22,755 nucleotides of DNA from a virus. The first letter of the stretch is position 1. Every line of letters begins with the position of its first letter. Below, in pieces: positions 1 to 7,754 of this stretch. The position numbers and the translations under genes were made by a program. The stretch lies in the IMG/VR virus record IMGVR_UViG_3300035180_002292, positions 1 to 22,755 of that record, one strand, 5' to 3'. The notes under the pieces were generated by a model, which was not told the DNA's origin, made no database searches, and saw nothing but the letters and a program-made list of their open reading frames with translations.

Positions 1-188
1 TTGGTGAGGCTTTTAAATAGCTCTTGCAGGTTGTGTACTTCGAATATTTTCCAAGCCTCAAGGTTTGTTTCCTCAAGAATGGAAACCTTGGACCACGACA
101 ATTCAATGTTTGCCAGTGCTCGTAATGTTTCCACTTTTTCTGCCCTATACACAACAGCCTTTCGAATATTATCTACTAACACGTACAT
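1..188 (-). CDS. Unidentified phage protein, 3' part beyond window edge
   Basis: An open frame of at least 62 codons starts with ATG at 188 and runs off the left edge without a stop. The ATG shares one base with the stop of the helicase gene upstream (TAATG), and a GGGAG SD sits about 8 nt before it, so translational coupling is likely. The visible N-terminus begins MYVLVDNIRKAVVYRAEKVE and is charged and probably helical. No motif is recognised, and its place after an SF2 helicase does not settle its role. Confidence 0.7.
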   Translation of the reverse strand, partial: MYVLVDNIRKAVVYRAEKVETLRALANIELSWSKVSILEETNLEAWKIFEVHNLQELFKSLT

Positions 189-1822
189 TAAAATGCTCCC
201 ATTTTATCGGGGTTAAAAGAAATTGCCATAATTTCGGGGTAGGGCTTATTAGTCCACACACGCAGGCGGGTTGGAACGTTTAACGCTTTAGGCGCCCATT
301 CTAATGCAAACGCGGTAGTTACTGGGGAAGTAGCAGACCGTTCTTTTACCCGCAAATTCCACCACTCTTTAGACTTACGCTCGCCCCAGCCCGGTAACTC
401 GAAGTGCACAAACTCTGTAAACTTACGAAGCCCACAATAATAGGTTACTCGCAAAGAAGGTGGCTTGCCAAGTTTAGAATGGACGGCATAGGTAACGCTA
501 TCCACATGGAACTCTTCCACAACAGGTAAATCGGTCTTTATAAGTTCGTTTGTACTAGCACCTTTTCGCAATTTAGTTGTGAATGTAAATGGGTTACCAC
601 AGCCCTCGGCAGTAGGGAACGGTTGGCCTCCGCAAAATCTAGCCGATGCATGGTTGTACATATTGCACACTTCGCAAATACGCACAGGGGCTTCGCCAAC
701 CTTTTCGCCTTTCTTACGAGGTATTACTGGATCGTTGATTGGCCCTAAGCGTGCAGTGTTTCCTGCAAAGTCTAGAACCAAGCAATTATTTTTACCTTCA
801 AACGGTCGTGTTCCGCGTCCAAGCATTTGTACCCACAGTACGGTGGAAGATGTTGGCCGAAGCATAACAATTAGGTCAATTGCCGGAAAGTCAAATCCTG
901 TGGTCAGCACATTGTTATTTACAACTGCCCGAATTTCGCCAGCCTTAAATTGCCGAATAACTTCGTCACGCTCTGTATCTCCCATTTTGCTATGCACAGC
1001 CCTGCATTCTATACCCATTGTACATAACATCGACGCTATGTTATTTGCGTGTTCTACTCCGCTAGCAAAGATTAGCCAATGGTTGCGGTCGGATGCAAGG
1101 TTTATAGTTTCCGTTAGAGCGGCATAGGTAATTGCATCTTTATCAACTGCAAACTGCAACTCATTGGCTTTAAATTCCCCGCCAACTTTATGCACGCCAG
1201 TAACATCCAGCAGTAGTTCTGTTTTTTTGGGGATAAGCGGTGCAAGGTAGCCTTCTTGAATAAGTCTATTAAACGCTGCAACACTAGTAATGTCAAAGCA
1301 CACGTCTGTAAAAATACCGTCTTCTGTAATCTTTCCCTGCCCCAGCCTCCACGGTGTTGCAGTTAAACCGATAACTTTAATGTACGGGTTAACTATGCGA
1401 AGTTCGGCAAGAAACCGATGGTACATTGTTTCTTCGTTCGGCGATACCAAATGTGCTTCGTCAATAATTACCAGATGCACACAGCCAAATTTTGCAGCGT
1501 GTTTTGCAATAGATGCGATACCGGCAAAGATAATACGATCATGTACGTCCTTGCGACGTAAGCCTGCGCTGAATACCCCTGCCGGGGCATTGGGCCACAG
1601 AGACAGCAGCTTCTCGCAGTTTTGCTCAATTAGTTCTTTCACGTGCGTAAGCACCAAAACCTTTTGTGCGGGGAACTGTCTGTAAATGCTCTCCAAGAAC
1701 CCAGCAATTACAAGGCTTTTCCCCGTCCCCGTTGGCATGGCAATACAAGGATTTCCAAATTTGTTTTGGAAATACTGCCAAATGGAATTGACAGCTTCCT
1801 GTTGGTATGCGCGGAGTTCCAT
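188..1822 (-). CDS. SF2 DEAD/DEAH-box helicase with C-terminal zinc cluster
   Basis: This is an ATP-dependent nucleic-acid translocase of helicase superfamily 2 (type III restriction-subunit/UvsW/RAD3-like group), 544 aa. Visible motifs are a Q-like LRAYQQEAV at the N-terminus, Walker A MPTGTGKS (29-36), DEAH box IIDEAH (119-124), motif III LTATP (153-157) and motif VI QMLGRGTRP (about 330). After the second RecA domain, at roughly 383-410, lies a Cys cluster (CEVC, then FCGG and GCGNPF) that looks like a zinc ribbon; about 130 further residues are unassigned. It starts one base after the stop of the nuclease gene. Likely roles are replication restart, branch migration or recombination; the substrate cannot be read from sequence. 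Confidence 0.93.
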   Translation of the reverse strand: MELRAYQQEAVNSIWQYFQNKFGNPCIAMPTGTGKSLVIAGFLESIYRQFPAQKVLVLTHVKELIEQNCEKLLSLWPNAPAGVFSAGLRRKDVHDRIIFAGIASIAKHAAKFGCVHLVIIDEAHLVSPNEETMYHRFLAELRIVNPYIKVIGLTATPWRLGQGKITEDGIFTDVCFDITSVAAFNRLIQEGYLAPLIPKKTELLLDVTGVHKVGGEFKANELQFAVDKDAITYAALTETINLASDRNHWLIFASGVEHANNIASMLCTMGIECRAVHSKMGDTERDEVIRQFKAGEIRAVVNNNVLTTGFDFPAIDLIVMLRPTSSTVLWVQMLGRGTRPFEGKNNCLVLDFAGNTARLGPINDPVIPRKKGEKVGEAPVRICEVCNMYNHASARFCGGQPFPTAEGCGNPFTFTTKLRKGASTNELIKTDLPVVEEFHVDSVTYAVHSKLGKPPSLRVTYYCGLRKFTEFVHFELPGWGERKSKEWWNLRVKERSATSPVTTAFALEWAPKALNVPTRLRVWTNKPYPEIMAISFNPDKMGAF

Positions 1823-1823
1823 A

Positions 1824-2729
1824 TTAGATAGCTAGGTAAGCATTACATCCTACCAGTTGCATATCCGTGGTCAATACATGTTCTTCTGCACCGGCATTGT
1901 GACAGCGCCACTGTCCATCTTCTCCGGCACGGCTGTGGAAGCAAGTTCTGCAATTACGCTCAGGGGCTTGTTTCAGGTGGCACACGCCACGATGATCGCA
2001 ATACTTGCATTCGAACCATCCAGGGGATTCGCTTAACTTTTTTGGTGGCGTTGGGCTGAACACAAGTTGGCGTCCGCGGTCAATAAATTGCTCGGCTGTA
2101 ATGGTGTCAATGGGAACCAATTCCAAATATAACTCGTCGTTATTTTTATTAACGGCACCGTATAGCGCGACATTAATATGCATCTTACGCATGTAGACAT
2201 TCATTTGTACATAGTGTTCAAACTTTGCATTGCGCACGCCCTCGGCTGCCACCTTATTAAAGGACTTTTCGGAATGTGTTTTAAATTCCAGCAAGCAAGG
2301 CGTCCCGGGTGGCAGATCTGGTATTCCAACACCAATGCCGTCCCCGCTTCCGCCAAAGTGCCCACCAGCGTCGCTGATGCGAAACTGCTTACCGTTTTCG
2401 TCTTGTTGAAATACCTGTACACCAATGGATAGCAGTAATGCGATAAACCGTGCTTCTTCCAAATGGCCCCGGTTAAATAGGCGAAGGATACGTCCATTAA
2501 AATGCGGTTTAGTAAACCAGCGGAAGCTATACCAAATAGCCCGACCACAATCTTTGCCAATCCCGGATGCACCCATGTGGGAACGGTATGGGTTTTTATC
2601 TTCCCCACGATAGGCATCGCCTATGTGCGGAATAACTTGTCCTAGGAATATTCTGTAAGCAGCACCTTGGTCTTTTTCCAAAGAAGTGTTGATTGCATCT
2701 AGTGTGCGTTGTGCCAAGTGTATTGCCAT
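1824..2729 (-). CDS. PD-(D/E)XK nuclease (Cas4/RecB-like phage exonuclease)
   Basis: A 301-aa protein with a RecB/Cas4-type nuclease core: GSGDGIG (first acidic residue) followed about 20 residues later by LLEFKTHSEKSF, the E-x-K element, then a conserved helix region around YVQMNVYMRKM. The C-terminal third has Cys pairs CKYC and CRTC plus further Cys/His, which may bind zinc or an Fe-S cluster as in Cas4-like enzymes. It lies between a zinc-finger gene and the SF2 helicase, within the block holding the Sak4-like ATPase and DUF669 protein, so a 5' end-resection exonuclease for annealing-type recombination is the natural reading. Polarity of digestion cannot be inferred. Confidence 0.85.
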   Translation of the reverse strand: MAIHLAQRTLDAINTSLEKDQGAAYRIFLGQVIPHIGDAYRGEDKNPYRSHMGASGIGKDCGRAIWYSFRWFTKPHFNGRILRLFNRGHLEEARFIALLLSIGVQVFQQDENGKQFRISDAGGHFGGSGDGIGVGIPDLPPGTPCLLEFKTHSEKSFNKVAAEGVRNAKFEHYVQMNVYMRKMHINVALYGAVNKNNDELYLELVPIDTITAEQFIDRGRQLVFSPTPPKKLSESPGWFECKYCDHRGVCHLKQAPERNCRTCFHSRAGEDGQWRCHNAGAEEHVLTTDMQLVGCNAYLAI

Positions 2730-2737
2730 GATGTACT

Positions 2738-2929
2738 TCAGTAAAGTTTAAATTTATCTCTGCAACGGCAGCAATTACCGTCAATCAAACGTGGCATTTC
2801 TTCCCCACATTTGTTGCATTCCCCAGCAACGCCTTCGGGAATTTTTGTAACCTTACCCCGGATGTGTTTAACTTGCGCATCCATTAGAAACTCGCTATCG
2901 TCTGTAGAGCGGTCAACTTCGTCGGTCAT
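2738..2929 (-). CDS. Small zinc-finger protein
   Basis: A 63-aa protein with an acidic N-terminal half and a C-terminal four-Cys finger, CNKCGEEMP then CCRCRDKF, spaced as expected for one zinc ion. The finger resembles the zinc element of TraR/DksA-like phage proteins, but the DksA coiled-coil acidic tip is absent, so that name is not given. No good SD precedes the ATG; instead a strong stem-loop (2936-2959) lies 7 nt upstream, so translation may depend on read-through from the DUF669 gene or on processing at the hairpin. It ends 8 nt before the nuclease gene. Confidence 0.75.
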   Translation of the reverse strand: MTDEVDRSTDDSEFLMDAQVKHIRGKVTKIPEGVAGECNKCGEEMPRLIDGNCCRCRDKFKLY

Positions 2930-2935
2930 AACGTA

Positions 2936-2959
2936 AAGCTAGCCCCGAAGGGCTAGCTT
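2936..2959 (-). terminator. C(UUCG)G stem-loop, terminator-like or processing hairpin
   Basis: In the minus-strand transcript, AAGCTAGCCC pairs perfectly with GGGCTAGCTT (10 bp) around a UUCG tetraloop closed by C-G, an exceptionally stable loop. It sits 5 nt after the stop of the DUF669 gene. Only three U follow, so it is a weak intrinsic terminator at best; partial termination, 3'-end stabilisation of the upstream message, or masking of the next gene's start are all possible. Confidence 0.7.
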
Positions 2960-2964
2960 AGTTC

Positions 2965-3660
2965 TTACGCAGCGGGTGCAGTTGCCCAAGGAGGGGTAAG
3001 GCCAGCGCCGGGGGCGGCAACAGGTGCAGCAGCTACCGGGGCAGCAGCTACCGGGGCCACAGCAGGGGCGGCAACGGGGGCGGCTGGTGCAGCCCACGGT
3101 TGAGCGGCAGCGGGTGGAGCCCATGCGGCAGCAGCGGGGGCGACAGCCGTGGGTGGAGCGAATGCAGCGGGAGGTGGTGCAAATGCGGCAGGGGCAGCGG
3201 GTGGAGCAAACGAAGCTGGGGCACCGAACGGAGCGGCTGCAACAGGGGATGCTGCAACAACTTCGTTGATGTTCTTGTAAGCCACAATGCTGTTACCGGC
3301 ATCGTACTGTCCTTGCGCAGGCTTCAGCTTTACCTTCACCTGCATTGGGATGTTATGCAGTTGGGTGCTGTCTTCTGCCACCAAAACGTTCACAGCATGG
3401 CAAATCGCGCTGAGTTGCTTGTAGGCAATTTCCTGCGCAACAGGATTCGCGTTTTGCAAGTTCAAGCCTTCGAAAATCTTGCGGTTGGTAAACTGCCCAT
3501 CAATGATTTTGAAAGCAAGTTCCAAACGCATGCCAGTACCATCCTTGGTAGGCTTCATTTCAGACTTGTCAATAACTACCTTGTACCATCCGGCAGGTAC
3601 GGGGTCTTGTTGGCCTGTATCGGGGACAACGGTGCGAGCATCAAAATTTAGCTGGGCCAT
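2965..3660 (-). CDS. DUF669-family phage protein with Ala/Pro-rich tail (SSB-like role)
   Basis: Starting at the ATG with AAGGAA about 9 nt upstream (a TTG at 3684 is in frame but lacks an SD), the protein is 231 aa. Residues about 1-135 match the DUF669 pattern by eye: PVPAGWYKVVIDKSEMKPTK, a GTGMRLELAFKIIDGQFTNR strand pair, then IFEGLNLQN. The rest is a low-complexity Ala/Pro/Phe tail with repeated PVAAA and FAPP units. DUF669 proteins usually sit beside Sak/Erf/RecT-type annealing proteins and are suspected single-strand DNA-binding or recombination accessory proteins; the Sak4-like gene directly upstream fits. Disordered tails are also typical of SSB-like proteins. The SSB role is inference. 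Confidence 0.85.
   Translation of the reverse strand: MAQLNFDARTVVPDTGQQDPVPAGWYKVVIDKSEMKPTKDGTGMRLELAFKIIDGQFTNRKIFEGLNLQNANPVAQEIAYKQLSAICHAVNVLVAEDSTQLHNIPMQVKVKLKPAQGQYDAGNSIVAYKNINEVVAASPVAAAPFGAPASFAPPAAPAAFAPPPAAFAPPTAVAPAAAAWAPPAAAQPWAAPAAPVAAPAVAPVAAAPVAAAPVAAPGAGLTPPWATAPAA
3028..3057 (-). repeat. Perfect 15-bp tandem duplication in the Ala/Pro tail
   Basis: The 15-mer AGCAGCTACCGGGGC (plus strand) occurs twice head to tail and encodes repeated Pro-Val-Ala-Ala-Ala units. The copies are identical at the nucleotide level, which suggests recent slippage; being a multiple of three, gain or loss keeps the frame. Confidence 0.9.
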
Positions 3661-3731
3661 GTTGGAAAGTTCCTTAAATAGCAAAAATATGGGTTGTTAT
3701 CCGTCAACCCACAACACGGTTTCTTGGGAGG

Positions 3732-4562
3732 TTAGTCCCGGTTGAAAACATCAACGCCGGAGCATTGGTAAATATTGTGGGCAAGATGGTTCCATCCGCC
3801 ATCCTTAGGAAGCGGTATATCTGCAATCATCCCAAAACGATTTCCTGCAACATATGCAGGGGTGCGGCTAATGGACAAGACGCGGCCTTTATTGGCGCTC
3901 ACACCTTTGTTCATTTTGTCGCCTTCGATAACAAACAGCGGCTCATGCAGGAAGCCAACAATATCGGCCCACTGTGTAATCATTTCGCGCTTTCCGTATG
4001 TTTTCTGGTTCTTCGGGCTGTGCAGCAATAAATCCCAGCTATCGTATTCGCCAACTGTTGGGTCAACAATTTTGGCTGCGAATACGTGGCAGGTAACCAC
4101 AATGTTAATTCCGAAATGCACTGCCAGCATATCGCACTTCTTAAGGAAGTCGTCAAAGAACTGGTTCGCTACTTGGTACGCTTTACCGTATCCGCCAAGT
4201 GCGCTTTCCATAGTAACGCCCTTCTTATTTCCTGCGGCATATGCCGGGTCTGTTGCCAGCACTGCAAGGTGGATAAGGCGTTCCAAAGCGGTAGCGCTGT
4301 CAAACACCAAACTTTGGTAAGCGAACTGTCCTGAGGCAGCGGCCTGTGCAATTTCGTCCAGCAATTGCATGACGTGTGCATAGTGTTCCAGCATAGGAAC
4401 TTTGTTTACCACAACTCCAGAGTATCCGGTTTCCAGTGGAATAAGAAGCGGTCTTGGTGCATTGGTTGCAAGGGTTGTCTTGCCAACTTTTTCTACACCA
4501 GACAGCACAACGCGAATTCCCGTTTTTGTTTGGGAACTGCTAATAGAAGCAAGGATGCTCAT
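3732..4562 (-). CDS. Sak4-like RecA-fold ATPase (AAA_24), ssDNA annealing/recombination
   Basis: A 276-aa P-loop protein of the phage nucleotide-binding group that includes Sak4 recombinases. Walker A is GVEKVGKT (22-29) and Walker B is LVFD (85-88), followed by SATALERL. The core then shows VVTCHVFA (sensor-like strand) and late RTPAYVAGNR. Start choice is supported by GGAG 5 nt before the ATG. Such proteins promote single-strand annealing with an SSB partner; the DUF669 gene immediately downstream is the likely partner. It is one RecA-like domain only, with no LexA-cleavage or DNA-binding extension as in bacterial RecA. Confidence 0.85.
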   Translation of the reverse strand: MSILASISSSQTKTGIRVVLSGVEKVGKTTLATNAPRPLLIPLETGYSGVVVNKVPMLEHYAHVMQLLDEIAQAAASGQFAYQSLVFDSATALERLIHLAVLATDPAYAAGNKKGVTMESALGGYGKAYQVANQFFDDFLKKCDMLAVHFGINIVVTCHVFAAKIVDPTVGEYDSWDLLLHSPKNQKTYGKREMITQWADIVGFLHEPLFVIEGDKMNKGVSANKGRVLSISRTPAYVAGNRFGMIADIPLPKDGGWNHLAHNIYQCSGVDVFNRD

Positions 4563-4672
4563 AAGAACTCCGAATAGGGCCTAAGCCGTAACACATATTT
4601 CACTGCCCCGTTATACACTGGCGAGCAGGTAAGGCTATTGTATGCCACAAAATGCAGATGGTGTACGGAAAT

Positions 4673-4870
4673 TTATTTCTTTTTGGTAACAGAGCTCAGA
4701 GCCGCCATTTGGTTTTGCGCTTCTTTTTGAGCAGCGCCCATGCGACGTTTGTCGGATTGAATTTGGGCAGCTTCTTGAATTGTGCGCAAATCGCTTTGAG
4801 CTTGCCATTTTTTGTCAGCGGCAGTTATACGGGGAGCTGCGGCAACGGTGCTGGATTTTTTGGTAGCCAT
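4673..4870 (-). CDS. Small conserved phage protein, Lys/Gln-rich
   Basis: A 65-aa, basic, Ala/Gln-rich protein with a predicted long helix (KKWQAQSDLRTIQEAAQIQ). No membrane segment or Cys. The pattern resembles short hypothetical proteins common in phages near recombination genes. GAAAGA lies about 6 nt before the ATG, and the gene follows the HNH gene by 3 nt. A 110-nt intergenic stretch after it (4563-4672) contains no further gene. Confidence 0.65.
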   Translation of the reverse strand: MATKKSSTVAAAPRITAADKKWQAQSDLRTIQEAAQIQSDKRRMGAAQKEAQNQMAALSSVTKKK

Positions 4871-4873
4871 GGT

Positions 4874-5467
4874 TTATCTTTCAATATGTTCTTCAGGATT
4901 AAAACGATTGCCTTTTGAGCAATTTTCTGTTGGTGTTAAATATTGCAAATTATTCAACACATTTAGCCCGCTGACCAACTTACCCTGCAAAGGAATTATG
5001 TGATCAACGTGATAACCGGGAGGGCGTGCCTTGTAAAATTCAATTATACCATTCAAGTCTGCCCATAACGGAGTTGCCAAAGATTTCTGCAATTCTCGTT
5101 TTAGGTTGTACTCATCCATCTTGCCAGGATTATTTTCGCACCATTGGCGTAAATAGTTGGCCTGTTTTTCTCTTACACCATCTCTTTGGCTGTACTCTTT
5201 GTTATAGGCTGTACGGCGCTCTTTTTCTTTTGGAGCCAAACTTCGCAATTTTATATCTTGCAAATGTTTAGCTCGTAGCTCAGGGTTAGCATAACGTTCT
5301 TTAAGACGTAGCCGAGATTTTTCCATATTTTCTTGGCTCATAGCGCAAGCAACGCATCCCCCACCGTTAGTATATCGTTCGCTTACGTGCCCTTTACGGC
5401 AGGGAATACCCGTAAAGTATTGTTTCAAGCCTAGTGCTTTAGCTTCTAATTTTGAAACAATTTTCAT
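4874..5467 (-). CDS. HNH endonuclease (homing type)
   Basis: A 197-aa protein ending in a clear HNH/McrA-type core: HVDHIIPLQGK (H153, D155, H156), then LNVLNNLQYLTPTENCSKGNRF supplying the conserved Asn and closing residues. The N-terminal ALGLKQYFTGIPCRKGH, followed by C38 and C41, resembles zinc-binding N-termini of other phage homing endonucleases. The middle is a charged linker helix. It follows the ligase stop by one base, with GAGG 9 nt before the ATG. As free-standing homing enzymes usually do, it would cut a site near the ligase gene in an endonuclease-free relative. It is visibly AT-richer than the replication genes. Confidence 0.9.
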   Translation of the reverse strand: MKIVSKLEAKALGLKQYFTGIPCRKGHVSERYTNGGGCVACAMSQENMEKSRLRLKERYANPELRAKHLQDIKLRSLAPKEKERRTAYNKEYSQRDGVREKQANYLRQWCENNPGKMDEYNLKRELQKSLATPLWADLNGIIEFYKARPPGYHVDHIIPLQGKLVSGLNVLNNLQYLTPTENCSKGNRFNPEEHIER

Positions 5468-5468
5468 A

Positions 5469-6401
5469 TTACATATCCTCTATCGCACGCAAGCATTTAA
5501 ACGTCGGGAACCTTGGCTTATCTTTTATTCCTTTAGGGAAGAATTTAAAGGTAATAATTTTTTGCACGACTTCGCGCTGATTCTCAAAATAATGCTTTCG
5601 CATCTTATGGTCCATGTTTCCGGGGGAAACTGTTATGATTTGCCCCTTCATTAGGATTAATTCGTCTTCGAAATAAACGTCTTCCAATACGCTACACTGC
5701 AAGTTCCCAACCAGTCCATTTGGTACCTTGTTGTCTTGGTGGGATGTGCGGAAGGTGCGACCCAGTTCGTTTACCTGCACTTCGTTTTCGTTGGCATTGC
5801 CCTCTTCCACCGCAATAACCATAGCTTCCGCTTCGATAAAGCGTTTAATCCGAAGTAGTTGACCTTGCAGTACAGTGGAGCGCCCTTCTTTGTGGGTAGC
5901 ATCTAAGCCACGAATAATGGTACCTTCGTAGCCCATTTCAAGCCACTTTGTATCCAACGCAATAAGTTGTTCTAGGTTTTCGCAAATTTCCATTGGAACA
6001 ATTCTTGCATGCATGCAGCGCCCTTGCGTTTGCTCATACGAAATATATTGCTGCAAATACTTATATCGTTCCAAGTAAGGTGCACGCACAACTTCTTTGC
6101 GAAGGCAATCAAATACATGCCAGAACGTAAAAGGTTCTCCTTTAATGGTAGACAAAGCACTGCTAGTAAGGCGGCACAAATCCGGGTGACGCTCGTTGTT
6201 GGCAGCAAGTTCCCCATCCATGTGGGCATACTCGGGAATACTGTAGAATGCAGTAGTGTACTTGTTCTTGTGCTTCTTCAAACTACGGCCTGTTAGGTAA
6301 CCTTCCGTAGTAAGCCCGCGTACCCCGTCAATCTTAGGCTGTGCCCCCAAGGGGAACACCAGCTTAGATTGGACATAGTTGGCTGCAAGTAATGGTTTCA
6401 T
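5469..6401 (-). CDS. ATP-dependent DNA ligase
   Basis: A small 310-aa ATP ligase of phage type. The adenylation motif I is PKIDGVRG with nucleotidyl Lys23; motif III-like FTFWHVFD is near 92-99; motif IV is YEGTIIRG; motif V is LLRIKRF. A C-terminal OB-fold follows (about 200-310), ending in the KPRFPTFKCLR type sequence seen in T7-like ligases. It seals nicks from primase-initiated lagging strands and after annealing. The ATG has AAGGA 8 nt upstream, located inside the out-of-frame tail of the GIY-YIG gene. It is bracketed by two unrelated homing endonuclease genes. Confidence 0.92.
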   Translation of the reverse strand: MKPLLAANYVQSKLVFPLGAQPKIDGVRGLTTEGYLTGRSLKKHKNKYTTAFYSIPEYAHMDGELAANNERHPDLCRLTSSALSTIKGEPFTFWHVFDCLRKEVVRAPYLERYKYLQQYISYEQTQGRCMHARIVPMEICENLEQLIALDTKWLEMGYEGTIIRGLDATHKEGRSTVLQGQLLRIKRFIEAEAMVIAVEEGNANENEVQVNELGRTFRTSHQDNKVPNGLVGNLQCSVLEDVYFEDELILMKGQIITVSPGNMDHKMRKHYFENQREVVQKIITFKFFPKGIKDKPRFPTFKCLRAIEDM

Positions 6402-6431
6402 GATTATATTCCTTGTTCTCTTTGGGAGCGT

Positions 6432-6989
6432 TTAACCCATGCTGCAATATTTGAGGCAGAAATTTTTGCTCGAGTTTTTTTTGGACATTTTTCTTCCAAC
6501 GCAGTGGGTGTTACCTATTTTAGCAGCACTTTGCTTATCTTTTGCTTCCTGAGTATGAACTAAACCAATAGTTGTTCCGGGTTTGCCTATTGCGGCAATA
6601 GACATATTTAGTTTGGCTAATTCCGAAAGTTTTACTCCAACATTTCGTTTATGCCCTTTGGAAGATGCGGACATTTTTTGTCGTGTTTCTTCCGTTGGAA
6701 TACCTCTACCTCCTCCGCCAGTAACCAAGTTATATCCATCTGGGCTCAACGAATTGAGCTTTGCAATCCAAAAGATTTCTTTTTCGTTGGCTTCTTCAAT
6801 TGTTAAATTCTTTTCAAGAATTTTATGTTCAAAATTTTCAAAACCGTATTTGCTAATCGCTGCGGAAAATGCAGCACAACCATTTGTAAGTTGATGATAT
6901 TTTGCACGTCTTTTCATATTACAAGTTTGTCCAACATAACTTGCTCCGGAAGGAGACGTGTAGCAATAGATAACAAACTGTTTATTCAT
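6432..6989 (-). CDS. GIY-YIG homing endonuclease, C-terminus frameshifted
   Basis: The frame gives 185 aa. The GIY-YIG module is at the N-terminus: VIY (6-8) and YVG (18-20), then RR near 27-28 and the EANEKEIFWI Glu region. A NUMOD3-like segment (TEETRQKMSASSKGHKRN, about 98-115) precedes a repeat-like KLSELAKLN region. After KKN the reading frame leaves the family pattern. Dropping one A from the A8 run (6475-6482) restores a tail TRAKISASNIAAWVKRSQRE that is typical for these enzymes and ends at 6404, two bases from the ligase start, giving 194 aa. The start overlaps the thyX stop by 4 nt. Loss of part of the DNA-binding tail may impair it unless slippage rescues it. Confidence 0.88.
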   Translation of the reverse strand: MNKQFVIYCYTSPSGASYVGQTCNMKRRAKYHQLTNGCAAFSAAISKYGFENFEHKILEKNLTIEEANEKEIFWIAKLNSLSPDGYNLVTGGGGRGIPTEETRQKMSASSKGHKRNVGVKLSELAKLNMSIAAIGKPGTTIGLVHTQEAKDKQSAAKIGNTHCVGRKMSKKNSSKNFCLKYCSMG

Positions 6990-7738
6990 AAACTATTCTG
7001 TTCGTTAAATAGCGCCATTAATCCTGGAATAATGGGTTCCAGTAATTCGATAATTGCCAGTGCGTACTGCTGCGCTTCAATTTGTGCATGGGCATGTTTT
7101 CGCAAACTTAAAAAATGAAATAAATTTCTTAAATCTATTTTCATTAACCAGTGGGTGTAATGGTTCAGCGACAAAAACATGCGGGCATGCTCTGGTGCAA
7201 CTCCACGGTCGATTGCCGCCGTGTAGTTTTCGTAACCATTTGCGCAATGCTTTTCGAGTGCTGTTCGAAATGTTTCTTGCTCGGCATAGGTCAGGTTATC
7301 TTCCTGCCCCTGCTTTTTGTCCTTTGGCTTACCACCAACAACGGCAGGGATGTACCATTCGCTTGGAAGGGTAACATAGCGCCCAGATACTTCATTTAGT
7401 GTGGCTGTACGGTGGCGGACAAACTGGCGTGCCACGAAAATTGGCAACTTCATTTCCAGCCATACCTCAATGCTTTCAAACGGTGTCATGTGTTTGTTGG
7501 CAAGAAGATAACGGTTTAGCTTCATCTCGATTGCATAGCTGCGTTCTGCATCCATGCCATCAAACGACATGCGGGCAGCGTTTGCCACGTCCGTGTCGTC
7601 TGCATCAAATTCGCGGTATGCTATTGCTCCGCCCTTGGTAGCATACCCCAGTGCAGTATTTTCGCGCCGTGTAGGCCCCGCAATGTTGCGAAGCGTCACG
7701 AATCCGTGGTCTAGAACTTGTTTTGTGTGATGTGTCAT
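6986..7738 (-). CDS. thyX: Flavin-dependent thymidylate synthase ThyX
   Basis: ThyX makes dTMP from dUMP using methylene-tetrahydrofolate, FAD and NADPH. The signature RHR-x7-S is present as RHRTATLNEVS (108-118) followed by GRY, and the upstream NKHMTPFES segment (81-89) is also characteristic. The C-terminal LRNLFHFLSLR region carries substrate-binding Arg residues. At 250 aa it is a normal length. AAGGA lies 6 nt before the ATG, and a 125-nt leader with strong secondary structure separates it from the MazG-like gene. Its stop overlaps the GIY-YIG start. Confidence 0.97.
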   Translation of the reverse strand: MTHHTKQVLDHGFVTLRNIAGPTRRENTALGYATKGGAIAYREFDADDTDVANAARMSFDGMDAERSYAIEMKLNRYLLANKHMTPFESIEVWLEMKLPIFVARQFVRHRTATLNEVSGRYVTLPSEWYIPAVVGGKPKDKKQGQEDNLTYAEQETFRTALEKHCANGYENYTAAIDRGVAPEHARMFLSLNHYTHWLMKIDLRNLFHFLSLRKHAHAQIEAQQYALAIIELLEPIIPGLMALFNEQNSL

Positions 7739-7754
7739 AAATATCCTTATTGGT

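Noticed and set aside
2201-2617. 138-codon minus-strand frame inside the nuclease gene
   Set aside because: It overlaps entirely with the PD-(D/E)XK coding frame, which carries clear catalytic motifs; the alternative has none.
3005-3090. G-quadruplex in the plus strand of the Ala/Pro tail
   Set aside because: G-runs are separated by long loops and are explained by Ala/Pro codon composition.
3100-3651. Long plus-strand frame opposite the DUF669 gene
   Set aside because: It is the complement of GC-biased Ala/Pro codons, is Gly/Ser/Trp-rich, lacks an SD and breaks the uniform minus-strand layout.
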